From contig JAECYW010000019.1 in assembly GCA_023014335.1 (NCBI GenBank), positions 868,001 to 932,000 on the forward strand: a stretch of DNA of 64,000 nucleotides, given 5' to 3'. The translations under genes were made by a program, and so were the position numbers. Positions 63,818-64,000 of the stretch are shown piece after piece (position 1 is the stretch's first letter; every line of letters begins with the position of its first letter). A model generated the notes under the pieces. The model had not been told where the DNA came from. It did no database searches and worked only from the letters and a program-made list of their open reading frames with translations. Origin of the DNA: Galerina marginata. Its lineage: Eukaryota > Basidiomycota > Agaricomycetes > Agaricales > Galerinaceae.

Positions 63818-64000
63818 CAATCGACATGGCCTCGATTGATGCTTGTCTAACTTCCATTTTTCGTTCCTCTTTATATAGCACCTCTCGCTCTCATCTACGC
63901 GAATAATGTCCTCTTCCCAACAACGAACCATCTGCCTTGTTCTGGACCAAGTTAATGGCCCCTCCAGCCATTTCTCCCTTACCTTATGATTGCACACCCA

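Overview
The window is nuclear DNA of a basidiomycete fungus, most likely a mushroom-forming agaricomycete. The signs are genes cut by many 45-60 nt GT-AG introns (plus rare GC-AG introns), class I hydrophobins, an F-box protein of the agaricomycete type, a cellular reverse-transcriptase (rvt-like) gene, and above all several STE3-type pheromone receptors with tiny CaaX lipopeptide pheromone precursors. No rRNA, tRNA or CRISPR was found.

Layout. 1-6.5 kb: the 3' part of an oligopeptide transporter (OPT), an intact old-yellow-enzyme oxidoreductase, and a decayed reverse-strand gene. 7-26.5 kb: two full-length ABCC/YOR1-like ABC transporter genes facing away from each other. Between them lie two reverse-strand genes (here A1 and B) for helix-rich proteins. 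26.5-30 kb: two hydrophobin genes on a tandemly duplicated segment. 30-42 kb: reverse-strand genes for an rvt-like reverse transcriptase, a DUF6534-type seven-helix membrane protein in many short exons, an unrecognised multi-exon coding stretch, a coiled-coil membrane protein and an F-box protein. 43-64 kb: a B-type mating locus with five STE3 receptors (called A to E here) and three pheromone precursor genes. The locus also holds a second copy of the A1 segment (A2), a P-loop GTPase gene and a 697-bp hAT-like miniature transposon with a perfect 8-bp target duplication.

How it works together. Receptors C, D and E read through without breaks. Each lies within about 1.2 kb of a pheromone precursor ending in CVVA, CIIC or CVIS. 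Receptors A and B carry frame breaks and have no pheromone gene that I could find beside them. The simplest reading is three working receptor-pheromone sets plus two ageing receptors.

Caution. Single-base frame breaks, mostly one-base insertions, interrupt many otherwise conserved genes: OPT, both ABC genes, both hydrophobins, rvt, F-box, and receptors A and B. Some may be real pseudogene lesions and some may be assembly errors. Only reads or transcripts can decide, so gene spans below follow protein similarity across the breaks.
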